64,000 bases of DNA from Glomus cerebriforme (GCA_003550305.1 QKYT01000172.1:10909-74908); one strand, 5' to 3'; positions 35,189 through 48,214 are shown, counted from the stretch's first letter. Notes: generated by a model not told the origin, from the letters alone. Program-made: numbers and translations.

Positions 35189-38100
35189 ATGGCGGCTAAT
35201 GATCAACAACAACTTCAGAATCTTGTATTTTCAGCAGAATTGAATGTTGAAAATGAGAATCTTGAACAACTTGGTCCTATTATAAAAACTATTTATGATA
35301 CTGGTAGACAAGAAGCTTTTCTTGATCAACTGTCAATGTTTGTAAGGAAGAAAGAAGGTGAAATAGAGAGAATGTGTAATAGTAATTATCAGGTATAACA
35401 CGTTTTTATTCAATAATTAAACATTTTTCTTTTTAATTAAAAAATAATTGAAATTAATTATTTAATTGGATATCTATATATTTTTTTGTTTTGGAATAAA
35501 ATGATAAATAATTTCATTTATTGATAGGAATTCATACAATCTGTGGATCAATTATTGAAAGTTAGACAAGGAACTGTTAATTTAAAAAATAAAATAATTG
35601 ATTTAAATTATGATGTACAAAATTCGGGTAAAAAAGTTGCATCAAAGGTAAATAAATTAAATTTTTTTCTGTTTCATTTAATTTAATTATATGACTGAGT
35701 TTAAAACAAACTTTTCTCTCTTTTATTAGAAAAAAGAACTTATACAAACACGAAGAATTCAAAAAAATATTGATGATGCTGTTGAAACATTGCAATTATG
35801 TTTACATGTACTTGATATGGCAAATCGTGTGAATTATTTAGTAGAGGAAAGAAAATATTATTCGGCTTTAAGGGTAGATATTTTATTTTATTTTTTTTTA
35901 GACTTTGTTAACATTTGATTAATCGTATTTTGATTTTAGACATTGGAAGAGTTACAGACTGTTCATTTGCGTAAAGCTATACAATATGAATTCGCCAAAC
36001 ATTTGCGTATGTCTTAAAAAGTATTATTCTTTTTTATTATTATAAATTTGAGTTTTGATATAATTATTTGAAATATTATCAGAGGAATCTATTCCTGTTA
36101 TGCAACATGATGTCAAGAATGCTGTGACAAGAGAAATGAAAGAATGGTTATTTAAGTATGTAATTATAATATAAATTGCTGTTAACATATCCAATTTAAA
36201 TTTGATTTTTTTTTGTTATACAAAGTGTTCGCCAAGTGTCTGGACAAGTTGGGAAAATTGCAATGGAACAAATGAAATTACGTCAGGAACGATGGAAACA
36301 AAAAGTTTCTCAAAATCCTGATTTACGTTCAGTTCCAGTTAGTTCGCCAATTGAAATGGTGATGAACGAAGAAAATGAGTGTATGTTAAATTATCCTCAT
36401 CTTCATTAATACAAATCGTGTTATTTGCCTATAATATTTTTTGCGAACATTAAGTTCTTTTCATTAAATAGTCAATATCGTAAATAATGATAAAGTACAT
36501 ATTGATTTCAAACCATTATATCAATGTTTACATATTTATGAAGAACTTGGGAAACGATATGAATTTAAATCAAATTATGAAGAAGATAGGAGGGTAATTA
36601 ATATCATATGAATTTAATACAAATTTATAATTATTAAATTTGATTTTTTTTTTCATTAAAGTCCCAAGCAAACTTGGTTCTATCACAATTATTCACATTG
36701 AGGGAAGGTAATGAAAAGGGTTTCGAAGCTTTCCTTCAAGATATTGTAGGGTTCTTTGTAGTAGAATATGTAATTGTACATTCTACACAAAATTTTCGAT
36801 CTCAAACAGAAGTTGATAATTTATGGGATTCAGTAATCGCCAAAGTTGTTAAAATTATTACTGAAAGTCTTGATGAATGTCATGATCCAAATTTATTTTT
36901 ACAAATTAAATTCTCTTTATTTACTTTTATTCAAACCTTAGAGGTACGTAATTTTTACTTATAAATTTTTTTCTATATAAATATTATTATAGTTGATATT
37001 TATATATTTTTTTCCTGATAGGATTATGGATATAATGTTAATGCATTTACAGATTTGATATTAACCGTTTTCCAAAGATATTCTGATATGTTAAAACAAA
37101 GATTTTTAGAAGATTTTCTTCAGGTAAAAGTCAATTTTGTACATTTAACCTTTTTTTCTCAGAATTAGTATGATTTTAAGATTTATATTTTGTAGACACT
37201 TCTGTACGATGATTATATGCCAATGCCTATTAGTAGTCCAGCAGAGTATGAAGCAGTTGTTGATGCTTGTTGGTTTAAGGAAGATCATCGTATTAGTCAA
37301 GGGTATGTTAAATTTTTAATAATTGAAATACTATTTAATAATTAATAGAAATCTATGATTATAGATATCCAAGAACACTTCCTTTTTCACAAGCATATCC
37401 TTCATGTTGCTTGGACATTAAAAAATTTGTGGATCAATACTATACATTTGCAGAAGGCGATTCACGACAATATAGTACAGTAGATGATATTGCAAAACAG
37501 GTTGGTTTACTGTTATATTTTAGGAAGTATTTGAATGTAAATTATCTTTTTTATCTTTTTAATTAAACATTTATTTGTTTCTTTAAAAAAGACGTTAGAT
37601 AATTTGCTAATAGATCACGTTAATGGTGTTTTAACGAGTAAATTAGAAAGTCAAAATATGTCCCAGATTGTACAAATCATTATTAATCTTGAATATTTTC
37701 ATGATGCTTGTGGAGAATTAGAAAAATTATTGAAGACAAAAAGGTATACTATATTGATTTCGATTCTATACCTCGTGAAAAACGTAAAATGATATAATGA
37801 ATTCTTTTTTTAGATCATCTCATCGTGGAGGCCAAATCAAATTAAGAGCTGCTGAAGAATTTCGTGAGACTAGTAAAAAGGCAGAAAAACGTATCTTTGA
37901 ACTTGTAAATTCAAAGATTGATGATTTCTTAGAATTAGCAGATTATGATTGGTAAGTCTTTTTATTTTTTTATAGTTTGAATTTATAATATATTCATTAA
38001 TTAAATTCTAATATTTATAATTTTTCAGGGTACCGAGTTCAGTTCAAGATTATCCAAGTTTTTTCCTTCACGGTTTGTTTTTCTTATAAAGTATATTCTT

Positions 38101-38312
38101 AAGTTATTTAAAATTTCTCAATAAATTTATTTTTATAAACATTAGATATGGTGAATTATCTTACGGCTGTCATTAGTTCAACTTTATACAATCTTCCAAT
38201 GTCAATCAAGATTTTTATTTATTTTAATGCTTTAAGTCATTTGGCCTCTTCTTTATGTGTACGTTTTATTTAATTATATAGTTGATTATTTTTTAAAAGT
38301 TATACTCAATAC

Positions 38313-38343
<31 letters not shown>

Positions 38344-38818
38344 AATTCTAAGTTCTGACGTTAAAAGAATTAATGCAAATGGTGTTGCAAATTTTGAAGT
38401 TGATGTCACGTTCCTTGAACATTTTGCGCGTCAACTAGAAGACCCTAATATTGCTGATGCATTTTTAGAACTGAGACAGGTACTGTAATTAATATGTAAT
38501 TACATTAATAAAGATCATTAACTAAACATTGTGTTTTTTTAGATTGTGACTCTCCTACAATCCGATAATGTTGAGGAATATCTAGATCCTTCTACAAGAA
38601 ATAGGAAATACTCATTACTTAAACCTGCAGTTGTTATGAATTTATTTGAAAAGTAAGTTTAAGTAATAATTACATTGCAAACATTTAATATTATGATAAA
38701 ATAATTTTTTGTTTTAAATAGATGGCAAGACCAACCATTATTAGCAATGCAACCCGAAGAGAGGATTAAAAAACGAGCAATGGAAAGTGTTGTTAGATCT
38801 TTGAGAAGTTCGACGTGA
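35189..38818 (+). CDS. SEC15: exocyst complex subunit Sec15
   Basis: Sec15 is the exocyst subunit that receives the Rab GTPase (Sec4/Rab11) on secretory vesicles and tethers them at sites of polarised growth. Eighteen exons: 35189-35392, 35528-35647, 35730-35873, 35940-36006, 36083-36155, 36226-36380, 36472-36593, 36662-36943, 37022-37123, 37196-37302, 37365-37500, 37592-37743, 37814-37951, 38029-38072, 38146-38258, 38339-38479, 38543-38652 and 38722-38818. All phases agree and give 768 residues, within the family range. Diagnostic stretches are VSGQVGKIAMEQMKLRQERW, FKPLYQCLHIYEELG, DIVGFFVVEYVI, LVQIIIN-like SQIVQIIINLEYF, SKIDDFLELADYDW and LEDPNIADAFLELRQIVTLL. The N-terminal 130 residues are coiled-coil-like. 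An in-frame upstream ATG at 35117 would add 24 residues; I prefer MAAND at 35189. Confidence 0.93.
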
Positions 38819-39008
38819 TGAGATATATTAGAGCTAGATACTATTTATTGCCTCCTTTGAGCATGACCTTAAATATACTAAATATTAACCTTTATTTAAT
38901 AATGTTTATGTATTTTTATACTTTTAAAATTATAATTTTTTTTAATAAATTTAATGACATTTGATTCTAAACTATTTTGAATTATATTTCTTCTCTTAAG
39001 GCATAATC

Positions 39009-39033
39009 TATAAATGGCGCAGTTATCACGTGA
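39009..39033 (+). promoter_or_regulatory. TATA-like box and CACGTG palindrome before the Uma2-like gene
   Basis: TATAAAT lies at 39009-39015 and TCACGTGA (an E-box for bHLH factors) at 39026-39033, 60-80 bp before the start codon at 39091. The position suits a core promoter, but these are short motifs in AT-rich DNA. Confidence 0.3.
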
Positions 39034-39090
39034 TGATCACTAGTTCTAGTTGCATTCATAAATCACTTTTGATCAAAAAATTTTCTCACA

Positions 39091-40160
39091 ATGCCAAGAA
39101 ACATACTGGACGAAAAGTTTAAGTTAGCAATAAATACCCTGCTCAAATTTAATGAGCAGGATATCATAAAAGAGAATACAATGGAAGAGGATACAGCTAA
39201 AAAGAAATCAAAGAAATCAATAGAAGAGTATACAAAGTCAAGAGAAATTGTAGTTTTAAGTGGCATATTACTTGAAAAATTCCACAAGTTACATACAGAA
39301 GCGAGAAAGTTTAAAGTTTACATCCGTTTAGTTAAAGGTGAAGTAATCGTATACGAAATTCCCAGTCCTGCTCATACATTCGTAGCTGGATATTTGATTC
39401 GTTTGATAGGAGCTTGGAGCAACTATCTTGATGTTGGTCCGGAACTAGATATGACTGTTAGTCATAACACTGAGTATATTTCTGACGTCATAGTTGAACC
39501 TCGGCAACCTTGGCAACCTGGACAACAACAGCTTGGACCTGGGCCTGGACGTGTGCCACAGCCAAGAATGATCGTAGAAGTAGGAAGATATGAGTCTATT
39601 GGAAGTTTGCATTCTTTGTCAAGAGAATATTTTTCCACTACTACACAAACTGGATTAATTCAAGTTTATTTATCAATTAAAATATTTTCTCATTGGTCAG
39701 ATGGTACCGCAGCGATGAACGTGATGCTCTACTTACGTAATAATCAGATTTCTTCACGAAACCAACCAAACTCACGCATTATAACAATATAAAACACAAT
39801 ACTAAACCTCACAATTTCGTTCAGAACAGCATCTCCTCAGCAAGAATCAATAGCTATAATTGAAAGTACCAGAATACGAAATTTTAGAATCACTGGCTTC
39901 CTTCGGCATGGTGATATTGTTTGTACGAATCCCAGAATGCCGAATTACCAGATTAATATACCATCAAATTTACTTTTCAATGGTTTTCCTGGAGGTATGC
40001 CCCAGGGAACACCAAATAATCTTAACATAGATCTATGGGAGGTCCAGCAACAAATTTTATATCGTCTGATGAGTGTTGCTTTCATGCTTTGCTGTTACAT
40101 TATTACTGATAATTCCTAATTTTTTTCTTCTTTCAGGAATAAATTACCAACAGCTATAGT
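39091..40160 (+). CDS. Uma2-like (PD-(D/E)XK nuclease-fold) protein with an in-frame stop
   Basis: The first open frame (39091-39792, 233 residues) has a Uma2/restriction-endonuclease-like core: VIVYEIPSPAHTFVAGYLI, a DVIVEP strand and RMIVEVG, matching the D...ExE spacing of the family. Residues 1-60 are a Lys/Glu-rich leader. A TAA at 39790-39792 closes the frame, but the same frame reopens at once. It continues with TISFRTASP, FLRHGDIVC, MPNYQINIPSNLLFNG and NIDLWEVQQQIL, which look like the missing C-terminal part. A further GTGTTG...TTTCAG intron would lead to INYQQL and a TAG at 40158-40160. Either the stop lies in an intron I could not place with matching phase, or the gene has just been disabled. 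Its function in fungi is unknown. Confidence 0.62.
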
Positions 40161-42802
40161 TTTTTCGATTGAGACATGTTCTATAATTCCAACATCATCA
40201 TTTACAAGATAATTCGCTCTCTTTGATGATGATGATGGAAATCAATCAATTTATGCTCCTTAAATTTGCAATAATTAAATCTAACATTATTATATTGATA
40301 TGTGAAAAAGTTTGCTATACTGCGGCCTTCAAAAAAAATTTATGTAAAAATATAAAATGTAAAAATTTACTGGTAATAATAATATGTTAAAAAATAAATA
40401 ATAAAATGAGAGACAACTTGTGATACATGATTATTATCTATCTGTGATTGAAATTTCAGCTCGCCAAAATTGCCATGACCCTTGGCCATAAGTCTAACTT
40501 TCTCCTGTCTGTTAACTTTTTTATAAAAATAAAAAATTCACATGATTTCACTTTGTGAACTTAGTTCATGAAGTTTTTGCCAAGAAAATCTTTTATTAAT
40601 ATATACGAAAAATAAATACAAAGGTCGGGACTGCGCCTGTGATACATGCCGATTTTTTCTATGATAATGATTGCGGACTTATACTGCCTATGTTTTCTTG
40701 ATTATCTCTTCTATACGGCGCTTTTTATATATTTGCGGGTTCTTCACTAGCTGATACCCCATCTTTTAACAAACCCACTATAACTTCCAAAACCCTCAGC
40801 TTCACATTCTTGCGTAATTTGATTGGATTTTTGATGGCGTCTCCCGTTAGTGAGATTCAATACTCGGTCTTATATACAGCAGATTTGTCTGGTAGTCACG
40901 TGATTTTTAATTTTGCCCAGAATTAACATATTTTTTTTTTAATTTCTTTAACAAGTTAATTTAATTGATTATTAATATATTGGAATGAATATTCATGTTT
41001 CTTATATTTAATCATTGATTTATACTATATAAACCAATACAACTAATCATATATAACTATATACAAATCAGTGAACGCAGACAGATGGATATTTTTATAT
41101 CACTGTCCTAGTCTAAAATAATTCTATGCTACGCTCTGAACTAATTATTACTTACATATCATATGTTTTTGTTATCCAAGCAAATATTGAAGCTGAAGTA
41201 CTTGATAAAAAATAAGAGTCAAATTCTCCATCAAATGAAGTATTTAGTAATAAATCATTTTTAAATATATTTTCAGAATCATTATCATCATTACTATAAA
41301 TATTTTCAGTTAAATAGTTATTCTCATTATTTTTTATTAATAATTTCAGATAGTTCATTTTCATTATCACTATAATATTCAAAAGACATGTCATTATTAT
41401 TGAATTCAACTTCATCTGCATTATTGTTATCATCTTCATATTCAATAAAGACATTATCATTAGATTCAAATCCATTTACATTATCATCATTACCTTAAAA
41501 TATTTAAAAGTATGTTATTTTAATTAAATAATAAATAAAGTTGTATTTTTATTATTTTTAAATTTAATACTTTCAAATTTCATTTTTTCTATTAATAATT
41601 CAGTAACTATATTTTTATTTAACTTTCATTGTTGTAAATTCAAACTTCTATTTTTACTTTTGCTACTTCTTTCTAATTGCATATTAAATTGTTTTTTGAT
41701 AAGTCTGATGAAATTCGTTAAATTTATAGCAGATATATTATGCATGAACTTATTACACAATTACTATAACTGCTATAATAAATCATAATAACAGATAATA
41801 CTATAAATATCAATCAATTATCCAAAATATTTTCTTATTTCATAAGCATAGATATGAAATTTTTGTTGGACATGTTAAATAGTAATATCTAATGAATATG
41901 TATTAAAAAAAATGCATAAAATCAAAGAATTTCAAATATAAACAGGTACAAAAGGATTTCTTTGAATTTGCTTTGATAATTAAACTTTTTCTTTTTATGT
42001 AATGGCAGTTTTTTCAAAATCACATAATTTGTAAATCATTGATGTCATATGTTTAGTTACGAAAATTATAATAGTCATGATAATTAGATTAGTTTAATTA
42101 ATTATGATTATTAGATTTGTTAGATTAGTTAAATTTATTTTATTAATTATATTAGTTATATTTATTATACTGTATTTGTTATATTTATTATATTTATTAT
42201 ATTTATTTTATTATTATTTATGTAATGAAAGATTCTTATAAAAAGGAGGGATTTTGAATATAAGTTAGAACTTTAGTCTATTATCACGAACAAGGATAAT
42301 AACTCAAATCATTTAGAATTATCTTTGTGAAAAAAGGAATTAATTCTAAAATCTAATTGATACACCCACAAATTTTTCTTAATAAAAACTATATTTTATT
42401 ACTATAAAACTATCTTAAAAGTATTCTTAATTTTGGCCTTCAGAATTATAAAAGTTAATCATAAAACTAGGATAAACTCTTGTTAACTTAGATCATATAT
42501 AAAGTTTCAGTCCTTTGCATTTGCCAAGATAATAATATGACAAATAGTATTTATCACACTAAAAAAATTCTAAGTTTCTAGAATAAATATTATATAGTAT
42601 AAGTTACATAATATAACAGATCACATGACAGGCATGGGGATGCATCACCATGATGATAAATTAACTGGATAATACTCTTATAAGAGTATTATTTAGTTAC
42701 ACTATAATATTATCTAGTTATGAGTATAATGTTACCTAATTACTGTTTTTAATGCTCTGTGATCTTTTAATTGCTTTATTGCTACCTACTTAATTTTATT
42801 GC
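40161..42802. other. AT-rich repeat-bearing intergenic DNA
   Basis: No intact gene is present. One decayed coding fragment (41.15-41.51 kb) is listed separately. TTATATTTATTA runs near 42.1-42.2 kb are low-complexity. Confidence 0.5.
41152..41510 (-). pseudogene. transposon-like acidic coding fragment
   Basis: Read on the minus strand, two overlapping frames encode a strongly Asp/Asn/Glu-rich stretch (NNNADEVEFNN, YYSDNENEL) followed by FLSSTSASIFAWITKTYDM. The acidic lead followed by a FxxxTxAxxFxWxTK segment is a layout I associate with multicopy transposon ORFs of these fungi. A frame change and stop inside it indicate decay. The superfamily cannot be decided from this piece. Confidence 0.35.
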
Positions 42803-42810
42803 TCTATAGA

Positions 42811-43252
42811 TAGGGTTGGTAAAGTAACCATTACTTATAAATTTGGTTAATTAACCAGTTAATTAANGGTTAATTAANNGTTAATTAANCTATAAGTAAN
42901 GNATATATATTAACTATATATAATTTAAAATACAGTACATAAATAATATAAATAAACTTCATTTTATTTATTCTTTATTTAAATTAATTACATTTGATTC
43001 AAATCCAATTATACTATCATTATCAGAATTATCATCTTCATTATCAATATTAATGATTATTGAATTATAAACTATAATTTATAAATTATAATTATNAATT
43101 TATAAATTAAATNANNTNACTTAAATTCTTANATTTTTATTNGTTAATTAAAAGTAANNGTTAATTAACCATTTTAGACTAATTATAAGTAACATAATTA
43201 ATGGTTAATTCACTATGGTTAATTAACCGTGGTTAATTAATGCCCATCCCTA
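42811..43252. mobile_element. hAT-type MITE with 8-bp target duplication
   Basis: The left end TAGGGTTGG and the right end CCATCCCTA form short inverted repeats of the common hAT type. They are flanked by TCTATAGA (42803-42810) and TCTATAGC (43253-43260), an 8-bp duplication with one mismatch. Sub-terminal regions carry clusters of GGTTAATTAA in both orientations, some with ambiguous bases. In the middle the minus strand encodes an acidic tail (NIDNEDDNSDNDSIIGFESN) before a stop, like the C-terminus of a hAT transposase, so the element looks like an internally deleted derivative. Confidence 0.65.
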
Positions 43253-43724
43253 TCTATAGCCTTTTTATTGTTTTGTAGGTATTTACTTGATTTTATTATT
43301 CTATTCTCTTTTTATTTCCTTCTAGTTATCTGCTTATTTTTAATGTTCTGTGATCTTTTTGTGGCCAAGATGCTAAGCCAGCATTGATTGCAAAAAATCA
43401 TATTGTGATTAGGTGGCACAAGACCCCGTGCAATATATATATAGGTAACAGGAGATTTTGAAAATTTTATAATAGCTCTACGCAGGGGTTTTTACTAAGA
43501 TAAATAAGCAAACTTAACATATAANCCAGAAATTTGCCGGAAAATAAGCAAATTAATCATATGACTAATATTTATATTAGTATTTTATTTGTTGATCATT
43601 TAAATTGATTATATAATAGCTAAAAAACAATTTAGTAATGGTAATACTTTAATTTGCTAATTATTTCTAATATTATGATATATCTCCATTGTTCAATTTA
43701 TTTTTACTTTTTAGCTATTTACAA

Positions 43725-46700
43725 TTAAAACCTCATCATTTTTTCAATAATATCATCCCAACCAAAATATTCATCATAATATCTTTTTTCATCACCCAAT
43801 AGCTTTAATATATTACCATCTATCAAAACTTTTGTTTCTGGAATATGATAAACTAAGTTAGAAGGTATATGATGCATTAAAATATTACATTCTTTCTTAA
43901 TTAAATCACTAAAAATATCAAGGTGAATAGGAATATACACATGTAATGAAATATAANAAATATCATCAATAGTTTTAATTGCTTCATCTGTATAACAATG
44001 CTTGCTATATGCATCAAAATAAATTGAAATAACTCGCCCTACACACATTTTGTCACCAAATCTTACAAATATATAATGTCCCTTCTCCAATGAAAATTCA
44101 GATGTTATATTAGTATCTTTGATATTTGGGACTAGAAAAGCATAAATTATCATTAGTTCTATAATTTTTATGCATTTTAAAGATAAATAAAACTTACTTT
44201 GAATCATGCAAATATGAGCTTTTCTCTTATTTGATGTCTTTGATGTCTTAGTTTGTTTTGATCTTTTTTAATTCATCTTCATGCAATCGTGCAAGTGTAA
44301 ATGCTAGGTTTTTTCTATTATCCTTCCATCTTTTTTCACGTTGTGTGACAAATCTTTGTTCTGGATTTTCATTTTTTGTAAAATAAGCCACGAAATGACT
44401 TGCTTTATTTGGTTGAATAGAAAGTTCATTATTTNAANGAGATGAACTTGATCCTANAGGTTTGAATCTCCTTTCAAGAGGTTTTGAACAATATGCATCA
44501 TGCAGTCTTCTTTGATTGAGAAGTAATTCCAAATTCAACTTATCATTCACAAAATACTTGAATTCATTNTTCACTATTAATTAAATAAATATTATTAATA
44601 TATTATTTATTAAAACAAATAATATGTCATTGTTTTTAAATATAAAAATTTAAATAATCTTTACCACTGTCACCATAATTCAAAACTGGNGTNATATCTG
44701 TTATTTTATCAAGTAATTGAATTTGAGAACATCCATCATTAAAAATTTCATCAATTTCAGATTCTTCTTCATCTAATTTCTCTGTGTTTCTTTGTATTTC
44801 AGTTGATGCTTTATCAATTGCTGTAGATAAATTAATTTCAGATTTTTCAGATATTTCATTATCATTATTTTTGTCATTAGTATACATTGAAATATCTTCA
44901 TTATTAGCATCAATTAAGANTNTAAATGGATCAATATTAACAGGCAAATTTACTGGCTGAATCATTNCAAGAAATTCAGCAAGTTCACTTGCCAATTGTC
45001 NTGAATGGTGAAATGTTTGTAATATTTGCTCATCTGTTGGCCAAAGACAAAATTTTTGTACAGATAATTCATCTAAAGANCCTGAATTATAATCAAAGTG
45101 ATAACCTAAAATAATGCAATTGGTAAAGTCAGTGTAAAGTNNNNNNNNNNNNNNNNNNNNNNNNNNNNNNNNNNNNNNNNNNNNNNNNNNNNNNNNNNNN
45201 NNNNNNNNNNNNNNNNNNNNNNNNNNNNNNNNNNNNNNNNNNNNNNNNNNNNNNNNNNNNNNNNNNNNNNNNNNNNNNNNNNNNNNNNNNNNNNNNNNNN
45301 NNNNNNNNNNNNNNNNNNNNNNNNNNNNNNNNNNNNNNNNNNNNNNNNNNNNNNNNNNNNNNNNNNNNNNNNNNNNNNNNNNNNNNNNNNNNNNNNNNNN
45401 NNNNNNNNNNNNNNNNNNNNNNNNNNNNNNNNNNNNNNNNNNNNNNNNNNNNNNNNNNNNNNNNNNNNNNNNNNNNNNNNNNNNNNNNNNNNNNNNNNNN
45501 NNNNNNNNNNNNNNNNNNNNNNNNNNNNNNNNNNNNNNNNNNNNNNNNNNNNNNNNNNNNNNNNNNNNNNNNNNNNNNNNNNNNNNNNNNNNNNNNNNNN
45601 NNNNNNNNNNNNNNNNNNNNNNNNNNNNNNNNNNNNNNNNNNNNNNNNNNNNNNNNNNNNNNNNNNNNNNNNNNNNNNNNNNNNNNNNNNNNNNNNNNNN
45701 NNNNNNNNNNNNNNNNNNNNNNNNNNNNNNNNNNNNNNNNNNNNNNNNNNNNNNATACTATAATTTTGAGTTAAACATTGTCTTAAATTTGCAGAGCAAA
45801 AGGTTCTATATGCAGCTCCATCATCCTGACGATCTAATTTTATCACATCATTTTTATACATAATTGAATCATGTCGTCCTATAAGATTAANAAAATGTGA
45901 ATATTGTGCTGCAGATGTTCCAAATGTTAATAGACGTGCTCCAGACATTATAGCATTNCGTGCAGTCTTTTTNGCATNTTTTGNATCTTGTATACNAATG
46001 ATAGGACCAACATTATCAAAGATTGGACAACTAAAATGAATATTTAAGTTATCATCATGAATAGAAAACTGCTGTGCTGTTTGAGTTGTAATTATTTGTT
46101 CTTGCGCTTNAAATTCAACAATTGCTCCATCTGATCCAAGAGACAATATATGTAGTTGAAGACGTGGTGCTATTTCTTGAATTAATTTTTTATGCAATTT
46201 TGAAATGTCATCAGCAGTATCTTTTAATGTATTTGGAATTAAAGCAATTACAACTGGAGGAAACTTGGGTAATAGTACCTTAAATAGATTTTAATTTTAA
46301 TAATTAATTTAAACTAATATGCAATAAATACTAAAGATTTATTTAGACTTCTTGAAGAATATATGCATGAACATCTTTAGCAATTGCATTTTGTTCTTTA
46401 ATGCAATTGATAATACTTGGAATATCACCATAAGTATTAACTTTAGTTTGATCATAAGGTAAAGTTGAACNAACAATGNATCCAAGTTGTGGGGAATATC
46501 TCAGACGTGATTTTAATTTAGTATTATCAGTCATAGCTGCTATAGGACNATTATATTGAATTGTATCAATTAGNCGTTTAAATCTTGCAACATTTTCATA
46601 GCAGAGATCTGGATTAGTTAAACAATCCTCATTATTAGATCGCAAATATCTAAATTGAAAAAACCAAAAAAAAATCAATAATAATTACTTAAGATNTACC

Positions 46701-47852
46701 CAAAAATTATATTTTATTTACCTGATAGATTGAATGCATCTTCCTTCTAAATTTTGCCGAAACAAATCCAAAGCTCTAGCACTAAACCCTCCTAAAATAA
46801 CTAAAAAACTTGTAAAATCTTCTGAATATTTAATATTTTGTTTACTCTTATTTTTAATTTTTCGTTCTGCTGCATCATTCATAACTTCACACAATCCAAC
46901 AAAAATAGGTTTGTTGTTAAATACACCTTGAAGTGCTTTGTCAGCTAAAGCAATCCAAACATTATTATTATACTCGCTATCATCATTAAGCAAATTCCAT
47001 ATGTCACGAAGGTGAATATTCTGNAGATGATTTTTTAATGCATTATTGTCCCAATAATGTTTTGGAGTAAATTTAATATTTTCAGTTAATGGAACTTTTT
47101 TGCCAATACTTGTACATAGTCTTTTATCAGATNTTATATGGCAGCATTCATCACAAATACTACCACCATNTTCTGCAAAGNCAGTACATACTTTAGAACG
47201 AACTGAATTACCTATTTTTTTAAAAAATGTTATAAAAAACATAAATTATAAAAATAATATCAAAAAAATTAAATTACTCACTTGTTCTATCTATTTGCCA
47301 AGTAGATTCAGCATATAGTGCTCGATTTAATTTTCTTTTTTCTTCATAATTCAGCTTCTTACATGAAAATTTTTTACCAACAAATCTTGGAAATAATTCA
47401 CAAACTATAGTTTCAATACGTCTAGAACCTCCAAATTGTACTGGAGTACATTTTATATATAAAGATATTTGTTCTGACTGAAGACCACAACATATTTGAN
47501 GCTTTTTTGATTGATATATTTGTTTTTTATTATTATTTGTAATAAGAAGAGGGGCTAAAACCTCATCATCATCATTATTTGTTTCATCTACTTTAAGTAG
47601 ATCATCCTCATCCATGTTATCATATATATCAGACTCAAACTCTTCTTCTGAACTTTCTATATTTTCAGATTGANTTGTAGNCTTATAGAAATTATAAATT
47701 GATCTTTGTCCTTCTTTTGCTTTACAACCAGAACCTTTTGCATGGCGATTCAAATAATCTTCTTCCCAACGCCTATTAAGTTTAATTACTTTACCACAAA
47801 TACAGACAACTTTTTTAGCATGGATAATGTGTGCACAATATTTATGATTCAA
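43725..47852 (-). CDS. large protein of the 4.8-kb transposon (putative transposase)
   Basis: At least seven exons on the minus strand. The first (about 47285-47852) has a CxC...H...C zinc-finger-like start (VCICGKVIKL then LNRHAKGSGC) and an acidic linker. The next two (about 46730-47219 and 46352-46650) contain KVCT, CDECCHI, YWDNNALKNH and LYDD-like hydrophobic blocks. A further exon contains LHILSLGSDGAIVEF, FSCPIFDNVGPII and MSGARLLTFGTSAAQYSHF, then VIKLDRQDDGAAYRTFC just before the gap. C-terminal exons (43.7-45.1 kb) are Asp/Glu-rich, then QREKRWKDNRKNLAF, then a domain of about 130 residues ending EYFGWDDIIEKMMRF. Frames are long and free of stops, so the copy may be intact apart from the gap. 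Conserved Asp in SDGA and RQDDGA could be catalytic; that is speculation. Confidence 0.6.
45141..45754. other. assembly gap (run of N)
   Basis: The sequence is N throughout, inside an exon of the transposon gene. The reading frame on both sides is compatible with a continuous protein, so the gap probably hides coding sequence. The stated length may be an estimate. Confidence 0.99.
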
Positions 47853-48214
47853 AAGTCTTTCTTTACTATATTTTCACGAAAACATGTTATAAAATTTTAT
47901 TTAAAAGAAAATTAAATAACTAATGATGATTAATTAAATTCTATTTAAAAAAAGATTAGACTGATGATAATTATCATACGTAATAAAGCACGTGATCTTA
48001 ATAAGGATCGGCCAAAATTACCTAAAAAATAAGCAATCGAAAAATATGACATACATAAAAATACACTAAATATAAGCAAACCAAATATGTAAGCATGTGA
48101 AAATTTTTTATTAATTNTAAGCAAATCCTCCTTCTAACTATACCTAAAAGTGCATGTGGCTAAGCAAATAATCATGTTACCTATATACATATTACGCAGG
48201 GTCCTGGTGGCACA

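Larger units (their letters stand above)
43421..48205. mobile_element. 4.8-kb DNA transposon, 9-bp target duplication, about 30-bp TIRs
   Basis: Direct repeats GGTGGCACA lie at 43412-43420 and 48206-48214. Just inside, the left end reads AGACCCCGTGCAATATATAT then ATAGGTAACA. The right end reverse-complemented reads AGGACCCTGCGTAATATGTA then TATAGGTAACA. The element carries one spliced gene on the minus strand (43725-47852) and contains the only long assembly gap. Scattered N bases concentrate here, as expected when many near-identical copies collapse. A 9-bp duplication suggests a Mutator-like element, and 8 bp with one extra match would suggest KDZ or hAT; I leave the superfamily open. Confidence 0.75.

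Noticed and set aside
35189..38818. First reading of this gene as Golgi tethering subunit COG4
   Set aside because: The blocks KIAMEQMKLRQERW, LYQCLHIYEELG, VGFFVVE and the LADYDW segment are those of exocyst Sec15; the length also fits.
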